From Candidatus Poribacteria bacterium (GTDB lineage: Bacteria; Poribacteria; WGA-4E; WGA-3G), in the NCBI GenBank assembly GCA_022827225.1, contig JAJDTJ010000119.1:1-35136 (forward strand): a stretch of DNA of 35,136 nucleotides, in the 5' to 3' direction. The notes under the pieces were generated by a model, which saw only the letters and a program-made list of their open reading frames with translations, did no database searches and had not been told where the DNA came from. This document shows positions 1-8,909 of this stretch, in pieces. The translations under genes and the position numbers were made by a program. Every line of letters starts with the position of its first letter. Positions within the stretch are counted from its first letter, which is position 1.

Positions 1-63
1 ATGCCCGATTGAGATTAAAAGATCGTCACAAATCGTATAAAGTGCTACAATAGTCAAGTCCAT
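1..63 (-). CDS. N-terminal fragment of a probable transposase (cut by window edge)
   Basis: An ATG at 63-61 on the minus strand is preceded by AAGGAG (70-75) at normal spacing and opens a frame of 21 codons that runs off the left edge. The visible residues begin MDLTIVALYTICDDLL. I recall similar beginnings in DDE transposases of the IS4/IS982 type from uncultured bacteria, but 21 residues are too few to assign a family. No terminal inverted repeat is identifiable here. It could be any small cytoplasmic protein; transposase is my best guess. Confidence 0.45.
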   Translation of the reverse strand, partial: MDLTIVALYTICDDLLISIGH

Positions 64-178
64 GGGGTTCTCCTTTTGTTTTTGCGTTAAAAACACTATA
101 AAGGATATCCCATGGATTTACAAGTGGCAACTTGGGTTAAAATTACAGAAAACCGAAAGGAACGTCATACGGCTACAA

Positions 179-199
179 GGCGCGGTGGTAAACCGCGCC
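179..199. repeat. GC-rich 8-bp hairpin, possible terminator of the 221-1222 gene
   Basis: GGCGCGGT (179-186) pairs perfectly with ACCGCGCC (192-199) around a 5-nt loop. It lies 22 bases beyond the stop of the minus-strand oxidoreductase and also downstream of nothing on the plus strand. On the minus strand the stem is followed only by TTGTAG, so the U-tract is poor. It may be a terminator, a dispersed palindromic repeat, or both. Confidence 0.5.
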
Positions 200-220
200 T
201 GCCTGTTATAGAGCTAAGAC

Positions 221-1222
221 TTAACCGATTTCGCCATTAGCAACCATCGTCAACAATGCGGAATCGTCAACTGTGAGCGGTAACGTAATTTTTGCACGCC
301 GTCGGCTCGATTCATAGGTCGCGAAAATGAGTTCTGCGCCCTGAATTGCCTTGCGTCCGCTGAGTTCCGGTTCACGTCCAGTCTTAACGCTGTCCACGAG
401 ATCAAGCACCGAGAGCACTGTATCATCGCCTTTCGGGATGTCGCTTAAATCAGGTGTTTCCCAACCGTTAGACCCCGCGCGTAATAGTCGGACTGGTGCG
501 CCGCCCCCGACATCAATAATTCCCTCCGTACCGATGAGGCGATTCGCAAACCCATTTAGAGAGACACCACCGGTGGTCAACAAGCCTTCAACACCGTTTT
601 TCCAGCGGAACCATGATAGGCCGCTCGTCTCAACTTGGGTCCCGAAGACGCGTCTTTCTTCTGCTACATCTATTTGACCGATTACCCAATCAACAGGTTC
701 GTCATTATTGTAAAAAAGGAACATATCAAACCAGTGTGTTCCCCAGTCGAGCAAATTGGAACACGACCCCTCAAGTCGTCGGAGTTCGCCAATCGCGCCT
801 TCGTTTGCTAACTGTTTCGCCTTGATGAACTGTGCGCCGAAACGGCGTTGATGACAGAACGTTATGACGACATCGTTATCAACACACGCCTGATAAAGTG
901 CTTTCGCATCCCCCCATGTCGGTGCCATCGGTTTTTCCGAATGGATGGCTTTAATGCCGCTGTTCGCGGCAGCGATGACCATATCCCTATGGAGTGCAAT
1001 CCAGGTGCAAACACTGACAAAATCGAGTGATTCTTTTTCCAACATCTCTTCATAACTTTCGTAGGTGTTGGAAACCTCAAACTGCTCTGCGAAAGCGTCC
1101 CGGGCATTTTCAATTGGATCGGAACACGCGACGACCTGAACATCTGGAGATGCCTGATACCCGCGGGCATGGGCGCGCCCACGTCCGCCACAACCGATGA
1201 TACCTGCTTTAAAAGCTGCCAT
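221..1222 (-). CDS. Gfo/Idh/MocA family NAD(P)-dependent oxidoreductase
   Basis: This 333-residue protein has the two-domain build of the Gfo/Idh/MocA family: an N-terminal Rossmann fold with the dinucleotide motif GIIGCGGRG (residues 7-15) and the conserved EKP motif (96-98), whose lysine is normally catalytic, followed by the C-terminal alpha/beta substrate domain. Family members oxidise or reduce sugars, inositols and related polyols in the cytoplasm; the substrate cannot be read from sequence. The length is normal. The ATG at 1222 has AAGGAAAA upstream. The neighbouring Ldh-type gene is transcribed in the same direction 37 bases upstream, so the two are probably co-transcribed in carbohydrate or hydroxyacid catabolism. 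Confidence 0.9.
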   Translation of the reverse strand: MAAFKAGIIGCGGRGRAHARGYQASPDVQVVACSDPIENARDAFAEQFEVSNTYESYEEMLEKESLDFVSVCTWIALHRDMVIAAANSGIKAIHSEKPMAPTWGDAKALYQACVDNDVVITFCHQRRFGAQFIKAKQLANEGAIGELRRLEGSCSNLLDWGTHWFDMFLFYNNDEPVDWVIGQIDVAEERRVFGTQVETSGLSWFRWKNGVEGLLTTGGVSLNGFANRLIGTEGIIDVGGGAPVRLLRAGSNGWETPDLSDIPKGDDTVLSVLDLVDSVKTGREPELSGRKAIQGAELIFATYESSRRRAKITLPLTVDDSALLTMVANGEIG

Positions 1223-1259
1223 AGTAAATTTTCCTTTCGGTACGATTTGGTGATCGTCC

Positions 1260-2231
1260 CTATAATCCGTTTAATTGACTGATAAGTGTCTCGTCAAAAT
1301 GAATACCGTCGGCGAGATGGACCTTCCGTTGACGGTAAGCGCGTTCACCGGGGATTAGAATTTCTGTAACCCCCGATTCTCTCGGATTCTCCTTGACGCG
1401 TGTGATGAGTTTGTCAACCTCTGCTTTGAACTGTGCCAACGGTACAAAACTTGTCGGATCTATCGCAATAATGAGTAGACCGTAGTTGGTACCGGGTGGC
1501 GGAATTGTCGCGGCGTTGACGAGAACGCCGGCAAGGATTTGTGTCACGAGTGCGAGCCCGAACCCTTTATGACCGCCAAACGGACGGACGCTCCCCTTCA
1601 AGGCTGCACCGGCATCCGTTGTCGGTCCGCCTCCTGGATCAAATGCGAGTCCTTCAGGGATTGCGGCGCTATCTCGTATAGCGACCAGCAGATCACCATT
1701 GGTAATCGCAGCGGTAGACATATCAAATAAGAGAGGTACTGTATTAGACGGGATTCCGACAGCGATCGGGTTTGTTCCCAAGAGCGCCTCTGTGCCGCCT
1801 TCGGGCGTAAGACGGGGTAGACAGTCCGCAAAAAGCAACCCGACGACATCCGCTTTTCGGGCCATATCGACATAGTATCCGGCCATACCGCAATGGGATG
1901 TATTATAAACGCCGATGATGCTCGCGCCGTTGCGTTTCGCGCGTTCAATCGCAATCTCCATTGCCCGATACGCGACGAGATAGCCGGGTTGGTTGCCGCC
2001 ATCTATTCGGATGCACAATCCGGCTTCCTTGTCAATCCGAATGTCAGTCCGATCATCTTGTTGATAACGGTTCTTGATTCCAGTTAATCGGATAAAACCG
2101 TGCGTCTTTCTTCCACGAAGTTCCGCCTCTAATAGAATATCTGCGGTAATAGCGGCATCAGTTGGAGACATGCCACATTTTTCCAAATAAGTTTCCGCGA
2201 GTTCTCGCGCGTCAGCAACGGAAATATGCAC
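1260..2231 (-). CDS. Malate/L-lactate dehydrogenase (Ldh_2) family oxidoreductase
   Basis: The 323-residue product matches the NAD(P)-dependent Ldh_2/MdH2 family, which reduces 2-keto acids or oxidises hydroxyacids (malate, L-sulfolactate, ureidoglycolate, diketogulonate). Visible signatures are RKTHGF near residue 41, which corresponds to the conserved SHG catalytic-histidine region, GNQPGYLVA near residue 79, and a glycine-rich GGHKGFG segment in the C-terminal half. The start is GTG at 2231, chosen because GGAG lies 7-8 bases upstream and the family N-terminus follows directly. The protein is slightly shorter than the usual 330-360 residues but otherwise complete. It precedes the Gfo/Idh/MocA gene in an apparent two-gene unit. 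The actual substrate is unknown. Confidence 0.85.
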   Translation of the reverse strand: MHISVADARELAETYLEKCGMSPTDAAITADILLEAELRGRKTHGFIRLTGIKNRYQQDDRTDIRIDKEAGLCIRIDGGNQPGYLVAYRAMEIAIERAKRNGASIIGVYNTSHCGMAGYYVDMARKADVVGLLFADCLPRLTPEGGTEALLGTNPIAVGIPSNTVPLLFDMSTAAITNGDLLVAIRDSAAIPEGLAFDPGGGPTTDAGAALKGSVRPFGGHKGFGLALVTQILAGVLVNAATIPPPGTNYGLLIIAIDPTSFVPLAQFKAEVDKLITRVKENPRESGVTEILIPGERAYRQRKVHLADGIHFDETLISQLNGL

Positions 2232-2390
2232 GTTGTTGCTCCATTTCTTTGGTCCAGCAATTTAATTCAAGTTTCTCGGCTTTATGACAGATAGCATACT
2301 TCTAATGCTCTATAGAAACGGATACGGCCAATGGACGCCACGTTGTCCCGAGAATCCCGGATCTGTATTATCTGTTTTTTAATTTGGATG

Positions 2391-2419
2391 TTGACGCTTG
2401 TATTTAATGCTGCTATACT
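2391..2419 (+). promoter_or_regulatory. Sigma-70-type promoter with extended -10
   Basis: TTGACG (2391-2396) and TATACT (2414-2419) are separated by exactly 17 bases, and TGC directly precedes the -10 box, giving a TGn extended element. It would start transcription near 2426, about 105 bases before the ATG at 2531. The rest of the gap 2232-2530 shows no gene. Confidence 0.7.
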
Positions 2420-2530
2420 TTAGCGCAACTTTGGTTGACTGTCAAGATGTATTTGGCAAGTCACTTTTTTACCTGTTCCTGTAGGCGCGGTTCTTTTAAC
2501 GACGCAGAAATACCCAAGGAGGGACGACAG

Positions 2531-2938
2531 ATGGCAAATCGAAAACACGACCTCGTGGAATATCCGATACAGGATAACGTTCGATTAGAATCATACTGGC
2601 GTGATGATGCGGGTGGACGCGGTCCGGCGGCTTCACTGTACGTCTACGACGACGAAATTATGCGTTTCGACTGCTTCGGTGGTGATAACGGACACTGCCA
2701 CTTCAACTTGCGACAGACGCGAGGCAGAAGGTGGATGTACCCAGAAGGCTCCTTCCAAGATCATATCCAACAGAGCCTTTTTGATCTACGTACAAATCTG
2801 AACTTCTGCCTTCAGACCCATCAAGATGAGAGGGTTCAAGAGGTAAAGATAGAACGAGAAAACTTAGAACAAGCGGCACAGCAGATGGAAGCACATTTGT
2901 TAGTGCTCGCTGACAAACTTCAGGACAGTGCTGCATGA
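2531..2938 (+). CDS. Conserved-looking hypothetical protein, coupled to NAD(P)HX repair gene
   Basis: This frame is open from 2435, but the ATG at 2531 has a near-perfect AAGGAGGG (2516-2523) seven bases upstream, so I start there, giving 135 residues. I do not recognise the family with certainty. The first half looks like a compact beta-rich domain with RFDCFGGDNGHCHF (about residues 41-54), weakly reminiscent of small domains of the DUF7700 type. The last 40 residues are a charged, probably helical or coiled-coil tail. No signal peptide or membrane segment is visible. Its stop overlaps the start of the next gene as ATGA (2935-2938), implying translational coupling to the NAD(P)HX repair enzyme. 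No function is assigned. Confidence 0.8.
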   Translation: MANRKHDLVEYPIQDNVRLESYWRDDAGGRGPAASLYVYDDEIMRFDCFGGDNGHCHFNLRQTRGRRWMYPEGSFQDHIQQSLFDLRTNLNFCLQTHQDERVQEVKIERENLEQAAQQMEAHLLVLADKLQDSAA

Positions 2939-4503
2939 AAGTCGTGACAGCGGCGGAAATGCGTCAAATTGATCGGGACACTATTGAAGGCATCGGCATT
3001 CCTGGCATCGTTCTCATGGAGACGGCTGGGAGTGCCATCGTCGGCGCAATTAAACAGCACTATCCGACAGTGCAACGGATCGGCATCCTCGTCGGGAAAG
3101 GTAATAATGGCGGCGACGGTTTGGTCATCGCACGCCAACTCGCGCACACTGGGCACGATGTGCATATCTTCCTTGTCTCACCAGTAGATAGTTTCACTGG
3201 GGAGGCAGCCCTTAACCTTCAAATCGTGAAAAATCTCGGGTTACGAATTGAAGAGATCGTGTCAGACGCTAAACCCGACAGTGAAAGAAGCACCGCTTTA
3301 AATGGCATCGTCGGTTGTGAACTCTTGATCGATGCCATTTTCGGTACAGGGTTGCGCGGTGCAGTTCGCGATCCGATCGCTACCATCATTGACACTATTA
3401 ATAGATGCTCTACACCTATCCTCTCCGTTGACCTACCTTCAGGTCTCGATGCGGATACAGGAAACCCGCTGGGTACCTGTGTGCAAGCAGATCGAACGGT
3501 AACCATAGGTTTGCCTAAAAGAGGGTTATTAGTGTATCCGGGTGCCGAACTTGCTGGTAAACTGGAAGTCGTTGACATCGGCTTCCCGGAACAGGTTGTG
3601 GATGCCCAAAATATTAAGGTACACTGGACAACAGCGGCAGCAGAATGGATACCGCAACGTCCGTCCGCCTCTCACAAAGGGACTTATGGACGCGTTCTTG
3701 TTGTCGCGGGTTCTACCGGTATGACAGGGGCGGCAGCACTCGCAAGTGAGGCGGCTTTGCGCGCTGGTGCTGGACTGGTAACACTCGCCATTCCGAAATC
3801 GCTAAACCCAATATTAGAAGTCCTTTTGCCTGAGGTGATGACGCTTCCGCTATCGGAAACGGAGGCAGGCAGCCTATCGGTAGCGGCAGCTGCAGCCATA
3901 CTCGAATTCGCAGAAAAGACGAAATCTGTGCTCGCAATAGGTCCTGGGATCTCCCAACACCCAGATACAGTAGCACTCGTTCACCAGTTGGCACGTGAAA
4001 ATCAGGGACATAAGCTCGGCGGACGAATGGTTATTGATGCGGACGGGTTGAACGCTATTGCGCAAAATCGAGAAATTATGTCATTCTTGGATAGAGAGAC
4101 AGTGCTAACGCCGCACCCTGGCGAGATGGCGCGGTTAACGAATACATCGGTGTCTATATTAGAAGAAGACAGAATCCGTACCGCACAAACGTATGCAAGT
4201 GAACACGGTGTGACGCTCGTCTTTAAAGGTGCGCCTACCGTTATCTCTGCGGCAAATGGAGACGTGTGGATCAATTCTACCGGTAACCCGGGCATGGGGA
4301 CAGGTGGGATGGGGGATGTTCTGACCGGTATCATCGCGGGACTGATGGCACAAGGCTTATCAGGCGAAAGGGCAGCGGCGCTCGCTGTGTATATACACGG
4401 TTTAGCAGGAGACACCGTTTCGGAGAGATTGGGCATGCACGGACTCATCGCAAGCGATGTACTCAAGGCAGTACCGGAAGCGATCTCTTCGCTGATTCAA
4501 TAA
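2935..4503 (+). CDS. nnr: Bifunctional NAD(P)H-hydrate epimerase / ADP-dependent NAD(P)H-hydrate dehydratase
   Basis: The 522-residue protein is the fused metabolite-repair enzyme (YjeF type). The N-terminal domain (about residues 1-215) is the epimerase that interconverts R- and S-NAD(P)HX, with the glycine-rich motif GKGNNGGDG near residue 55. The C-terminal domain (about 225-522) is the ribokinase-like dehydratase, which uses ADP to restore NAD(P)H. It shows DADGLNAIA, LTPHPGEMARL near residue 390 and the anion-hole motif GMGTGGMGDVLTG from residue 453. Both domains appear complete and the length is typical. The start overlaps the preceding small gene by ATGA, so it is read from the promoter at 2391. 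Confidence 0.95.
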   Translation: MKVVTAAEMRQIDRDTIEGIGIPGIVLMETAGSAIVGAIKQHYPTVQRIGILVGKGNNGGDGLVIARQLAHTGHDVHIFLVSPVDSFTGEAALNLQIVKNLGLRIEEIVSDAKPDSERSTALNGIVGCELLIDAIFGTGLRGAVRDPIATIIDTINRCSTPILSVDLPSGLDADTGNPLGTCVQADRTVTIGLPKRGLLVYPGAELAGKLEVVDIGFPEQVVDAQNIKVHWTTAAAEWIPQRPSASHKGTYGRVLVVAGSTGMTGAAALASEAALRAGAGLVTLAIPKSLNPILEVLLPEVMTLPLSETEAGSLSVAAAAAILEFAEKTKSVLAIGPGISQHPDTVALVHQLARENQGHKLGGRMVIDADGLNAIAQNREIMSFLDRETVLTPHPGEMARLTNTSVSILEEDRIRTAQTYASEHGVTLVFKGAPTVISAANGDVWINSTGNPGMGTGGMGDVLTGIIAGLMAQGLSGERAAALAVYIHGLAGDTVSERLGMHGLIASDVLKAVPEAISSLIQ

Positions 4504-4544
4504 TGGTGTATTATCACCACATTTAAAAAGAATATGGAGGAACC

Positions 4545-5327
4545 ATGGAACTTGGATTGACTGGAAAAGTTGCCGTCATTACTGGTGGAAGCGAGGGAAT
4601 TGGTAAAGGTATTGCACACCGCCTATGTGAAGAGGGAGCGAAAGTCGCGATCTGTGGACGCCGCGAAAATGTCTTAGCTGATGCCGCTGAAGAAATCCGG
4701 GCACAAACCGGTGGCGACGTACTCGCTATCGCGGCAGACGTAACGAAACCGGAGACACTGGAAAACTTTATCGGACAAACCGCAGATTGTTTCGGCAAAA
4801 TCGACATTTTAGTGAACAATGCTGGCAGATCCGCAGGCGGTGCGTTTGAAAGCACAAGCGACGAGGCGTGGTATGACGACTTAGACCTGAAATTAATGGG
4901 GGCAATTCGCTGCGCGCGATTGGTGATCCCACACATGAAAAACAGCGGTGGCGGCAGGATTATCAACATCACGCATCCCGGAGGTAAACAACCCGGTGCG
5001 GGTTCGTGTCCGACCTCGGTGAGCCGTGCTGCGGGCATCGCTTTGACAAAAGCACTCTCTAAAGAACTCTTACCTCACAAAATCTTGGTTAACACGGTCT
5101 GCCTTACCTCTATTAAAAGTGCACAAGGCGAACGCGCGTGGAAAGCAGCGGGTTCGCCTGGTACACTTGCGGAATATTGGGAGGCACGCGGCGCGGAACA
5201 TCCGCTCGGACGTTTAGGCGAACCGAGCGAAGTGGGTCATCTCGTCGCCTTCCTTGTCTCCGAACGTGCATCATTTATTTCTGGAACGGCGATCAATATT
5301 GACGGCGGACTCTCAGCAGTCGTATAG
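4545..5327 (+). CDS. SDR-family oxidoreductase with altered catalytic residues
   Basis: The 260-residue product has the classical short-chain dehydrogenase fold: cofactor motif TGGSEGIGKG (13-22), NNAG near residue 92, and the C-terminal FISGTAINIDGG ending. GGAGG (4536-4540) precedes the ATG. The usual YxxxK catalytic pair is absent: where YSASKAA is expected the sequence reads TSVSRAA, so Tyr is Thr157 and Lys is Arg161, and the Ser of the active site (ISS) reads ITH. I recall PTSVSRAAG-type SDRs from other bacteria, so this is probably a divergent subfamily rather than a decayed gene. Activity and substrate are unclear. It follows the NAD(P)HX repair gene by 41 bases, probably in the same transcript. 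Confidence 0.88.
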   Translation: MELGLTGKVAVITGGSEGIGKGIAHRLCEEGAKVAICGRRENVLADAAEEIRAQTGGDVLAIAADVTKPETLENFIGQTADCFGKIDILVNNAGRSAGGAFESTSDEAWYDDLDLKLMGAIRCARLVIPHMKNSGGGRIINITHPGGKQPGAGSCPTSVSRAAGIALTKALSKELLPHKILVNTVCLTSIKSAQGERAWKAAGSPGTLAEYWEARGAEHPLGRLGEPSEVGHLVAFLVSERASFISGTAINIDGGLSAVV

Positions 5328-5437
5328 ATTCTCATGGCTGCCGACTTTCAGTATTCAGTACAGAGGGATTGTAGCATACGAAACATACCACCTACTACAA
5401 ACTGACCGCTATACAAAAATCTACAATCAAGGATATC

Positions 5438-5848
5438 ATGGAAAACTATAAAATTTATCCCATTGCAGCGGCGGACGCATCGACTGCGTTCCAAGTGGAG
5501 CTGGATCCGCGTGCGATCGCTGCTGCGGAGGAACTCGAAACCAGCAATGCCCAAGGTACCGAAAGAGAAGATATCCTACAGAAACACCTCGGTATCGATT
5601 ATGAGCAAGGTTACCGCGGCACAGCATGGGGACTGCACGGCATCTCTGAAGGTTTGACACCCGCACGACTGGCGGTTTTATTGGAAGCACACGGTGAATA
5701 TCTTGATCCGTGCGTGGAACGCGAAACATTCGATCACAGTCTAATGGTTAACGTTGAAGAGGAATTAGCGTCGCAGTTGGCGGATATTCCCGAATCTGTT
5801 TTAGAGGCAATTGTTGAAGAATACAAAACTGAATTGTTAGGCGTGTAG
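5438..5848 (+). CDS. Hypothetical protein, 136 residues
   Basis: I do not recognise this protein. The ATG at 5438 follows AAGGA (5429-5433) at short spacing. The product is acidic, soluble-looking and without signal peptide, membrane segment or cysteine cluster (a single Cys). It starts MENYKIYPIAAADASTAF and contains GYRGTAWGLHGISEGLTPARLAVLLEAH-like helical sequence in its middle, with a glutamate-rich C-terminal helix region. It sits between the SDR gene (110 bases upstream) and the secreted nucleotidase gene (50 bases downstream), all on the same strand. Codon use resembles the neighbours, which supports a real gene. Confidence 0.65.
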   Translation: MENYKIYPIAAADASTAFQVELDPRAIAAAEELETSNAQGTEREDILQKHLGIDYEQGYRGTAWGLHGISEGLTPARLAVLLEAHGEYLDPCVERETFDHSLMVNVEEELASQLADIPESVLEAIVEEYKTELLGV

Positions 5849-5898
5849 TGCCATTTGGGCGGCATTAAAATCAATTCTCTAATTAAGGAGTATTTCTG

Positions 5899-8781
5899 AT
5901 GCAGAATAAGGAACCTTTTGTTCCAAATGTTACAGGGCTGAAAGCCCACATTACAAAAATAGTTTTCTCGATCTTACTGTTAGGTCTTCTCACGCCTGCC
6001 TTTTCCCAAAACGAAGAGGCCCCCTTATCTAAAACGACACTTCAACTGCTCCACGCAGCAGATATGGAGGGCGGTATTGAGGCACTCGAAAACGCGCCTC
6101 GCTTCTCATCCGTGCTGAACGCACTTAAAACCGAGGTCGAAAACACAGTGATCATCGGTGCCGGCGATAGTTATATTCCCGGTCCATTTTTCGCAGCTGG
6201 CAATAACCAGAGCCTTCGTGAAGTATTAGGAAGAGAAGGTTCGGGACGCGCCGATATTCTGATGCTCAACGCAATGGGCTTCATGGCGGGCGCACTTGGA
6301 AATCACGAATTTGACGCAGGTACCGGTACGCTCGCAAGTTTGATTGCCGCAGATAGAGAATATGTTGGCACAGCATTCCCATTCTTGAGCGCGAACTTAG
6401 ATTTTAGCCTTGATAGTAATCTCGCCTCTTTAGTCGTTGCCCCTGGACAGGAAGCGAGTACAATTCCGAACAGTATCACTAAGAGTGTAGTTATCACTAT
6501 GCCTTCCGGCGAGAAAGTCGGTGTTGTCGGTATGACAACGCCACAGCTCGGCAGCCTTTCTGTACCTGGGAACGTCGGAATTGCACCGGCAGATCCGAAC
6601 GATATGACGGCGTTGGCAGCCATTATTCAAGAATCTGTTGACGCACTGACAGCAGCCGGCATCAATAAGATTATTCTTACTGGACACCTCCAACAAATTA
6701 GCCTTGATGAAGCAATCGCAGCACACATCACGGATGTTGACATTATCATTGCGGGTGGTTCAAACACGCTCCTCGCAGATGAAACAGACCGACTCCATCC
6801 GGGTGATACCGCAGACCGCCCTTATCCAATCTTGACGCAATCCGCAACAAATGAACCGATTGCGATCGTCGGTACAGATGGGAATTACCGATACGTCGGA
6901 AGGTTGGTCGTCGATTTTGACGCAGCAGGTGTCTTAATTCCTGAATCAATTGACACCATAGTCAGCGGTGCCTTTGTCACTGACGAACAAGGTGTTATAG
7001 ACACCGGTAATGCGGAACCTGCAGTACGTGTGGTCGAAATTACGGAAGCGGTCCGGAAGATCGTGATTGCAAAGGACAGTCATATCTTTGGACAAACGAG
7101 TGTCTATCTGAACGGGAACCGCGGTTCTGTCCGCACAGAGGAAACAAACATCGGTAACCTAATCGCCGAAGCGAATCTTGCCGCAGGAAAACGGGTTGAC
7201 CCGAGTGTAGTTGTGTCCCTGAAAAATGGCGGCGGCATTCGTGCACCGATTGGCGTGGCTGTCTACGGAGAATTGCTCCCACCGCCTGCGAATGCCTTGG
7301 TTGGTAAAACCGAAGGTCAGGTTTCACAGATTGACATCGAAAATACACTTCGGTTTAACAACGGATTGACACTTTTGACCTTAAGCGCAGTGGAACTGCT
7401 CGAAGTCGTCGAACACACAGTCGCCGCCTCCGGGGGCGGTTCAACCCCCGGACGTTTCCCACAAATCGCAGGGATGGCGTTCAGTTTTGATACTTCACTG
7501 CCAGCAGGTTCAAGGGTTCAGTCGCTTGTTATTACCGACGCAGATGGAAATCCGATGGACACAATTGCCCAGAACGGTGAAATTGTGGGCGCTGCGGATC
7601 GCACGTTCCGAATGGTCACCATCACCTTCCTTGTCGATGGCGGCGATGATTATCCGTACGCTAATTTCCCGAATACGAATCGTGTTGACCTTACTGAAGC
7701 GATGACAGAGGAACAATCTGGTGGGCAAGCGACTTTTGCTGCTCCAGGCACAGAGCAAGATGCGCTTGCAGAACATCTCGCGGCGAACTTCGTCGAAACA
7801 CCGTTTGCCGTTGCAGACGTTGGTCCCGAGAACGATGAACGCATTCAGAACCTGGCATTCCGTGCTGACAGTCTGGTTGTACCGATGGCTGACGAAAACG
7901 CATTCGATGTCGCACTCCGCACAGGTTTAAATATGATCAGCTTACCCTTGATGCCGAATAAACCGTACACAGCGCGTTCTTTCATGGAAAAAATCGGTGC
8001 AACGACTGTTATTGAATTCGATGCCGCTGCACAAAAACTCACCGGATTTACAGCAAATTCGGCCGGCAACGGATTTCCAATTGAAGGTGGAAAGGGGTAT
8101 ATTATCAATGTTACTGGCCCGAAGGTTGTCAGTTTCAGCGGTAGCGCTTGGCAAAACACTACCCCGACGGCAGCAGCTCCGATGCACTTATCACTTCCGA
8201 AGGCGTGGGCATTTGTCCTACGGGCGCAGCTTGAAGGCATCAGTGGCGTGACGCTCACTGTCTATAATGGACACACCAGAGTCGCAGAAGCAGATGATAC
8301 CAACGATTTCCACGCTGCTTGGGCAGACATGAACCGTCAAGCAGTGGTTTCTGCCGGCGATACACTGACGATTGAAGTACGCGACACAACCGGTAGTCTC
8401 ATCCGTACACTCCAGCACGAAATCAGTGTCGCAGACATTCACCGAGCGTTCACCGAACTGCGGCTCACACCAGCAGACCTGATTCCGAACCGGACTGTAC
8501 TGCTTGCCAATTACCCTAACCCGTTTAACCCTGAAACATGGCTGCCCTATCAGTTAGCAAACGATGCAGAAGTTGTAATCCGTATCTATTCATCAGCTGG
8601 ACAACTCGTCCGGCACCTGAACCTCGGATTCCAACAGGCAGGATACTACATCGGCAAAGCACGAGCTGCTTATTGGGATGGACGTAATGATTTGGGCGAA
8701 CGGCTCGCTTCAGGTGTCTATTTCTACCAGTTGCGTACCCCTGAATCATCTACAACGCGGAAAATGGTTATTAAGAAATAA
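5899..8781 (+). CDS. Secreted 5'-nucleotidase-like metallophosphoesterase with C-terminal sorting-type domain
   Basis: The 960-residue protein starts at an ATG with AAGGAG eight bases upstream. A signal peptide ends near residue 36 (PAFSQ). The calcineurin-like domain shows LLHAADMEGG (D55), GAGDSYIPGP, GNHEFD (N135, H136) and GHLQQ; the 5'-nucleotidase C-terminal domain shows NGGGIRAP (N443). Compared with UshA-type enzymes the DxH motif reads D-M-E and the GHSH motif reads GGSN (287-289), so some metal ligands differ. I recall marine bacterial relatives with the same GGS(N/D)T pattern, so this may be a genuine subfamily. After a further beta-rich region, residues 871-960 form a FlgD/T9SS-like sorting domain beginning NYPNPFNPETW and ending in a lysine tail. 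It probably releases phosphate from nucleotides outside the cell; the substrate is inferred only. Confidence 0.88.
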   Translation: MQNKEPFVPNVTGLKAHITKIVFSILLLGLLTPAFSQNEEAPLSKTTLQLLHAADMEGGIEALENAPRFSSVLNALKTEVENTVIIGAGDSYIPGPFFAAGNNQSLREVLGREGSGRADILMLNAMGFMAGALGNHEFDAGTGTLASLIAADREYVGTAFPFLSANLDFSLDSNLASLVVAPGQEASTIPNSITKSVVITMPSGEKVGVVGMTTPQLGSLSVPGNVGIAPADPNDMTALAAIIQESVDALTAAGINKIILTGHLQQISLDEAIAAHITDVDIIIAGGSNTLLADETDRLHPGDTADRPYPILTQSATNEPIAIVGTDGNYRYVGRLVVDFDAAGVLIPESIDTIVSGAFVTDEQGVIDTGNAEPAVRVVEITEAVRKIVIAKDSHIFGQTSVYLNGNRGSVRTEETNIGNLIAEANLAAGKRVDPSVVVSLKNGGGIRAPIGVAVYGELLPPPANALVGKTEGQVSQIDIENTLRFNNGLTLLTLSAVELLEVVEHTVAASGGGSTPGRFPQIAGMAFSFDTSLPAGSRVQSLVITDADGNPMDTIAQNGEIVGAADRTFRMVTITFLVDGGDDYPYANFPNTNRVDLTEAMTEEQSGGQATFAAPGTEQDALAEHLAANFVETPFAVADVGPENDERIQNLAFRADSLVVPMADENAFDVALRTGLNMISLPLMPNKPYTARSFMEKIGATTVIEFDAAAQKLTGFTANSAGNGFPIEGGKGYIINVTGPKVVSFSGSAWQNTTPTAAAPMHLSLPKAWAFVLRAQLEGISGVTLTVYNGHTRVAEADDTNDFHAAWADMNRQAVVSAGDTLTIEVRDTTGSLIRTLQHEISVADIHRAFTELRLTPADLIPNRTVLLANYPNPFNPETWLPYQLANDAEVVIRIYSSAGQLVRHLNLGFQQAGYYIGKARAAYWDGRNDLGERLASGVYFYQLRTPESSTTRKMVIKK

Positions 8782-8790
8782 ATAGTTATC

Positions 8791-8908
8791 GGTTGTCAGT
8801 TATCCGTTTTCAGTTAAGAGGTCTTGATGTAAAAAATCACTGCTTCTCGGAGTACTCCAAGTCAGAGGAGATTGTTACAAAGGGACTCTTGACCGATAAC
8901 TGGCAACC
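8791..8908. repeat. Intergenic inverted repeat (GTTGTCAGTT family)
   Basis: GGTTGTCAGTTATC (from 8791) is matched in inverted orientation by GATAACTGGCAACC (ending 8908) with one mismatch. Between them lies CAGTTAAGAGGTCTTG (8811-8826) and a perfect 10-base palindrome GGAGTACTCC (8839-8848). Similar words recur at 27814-27887 and 29879-29966, so this looks like a dispersed element filling the gap between the convergent nucleotidase and sulfatase genes. Confidence 0.6.
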
Positions 8909-8909
8909 C

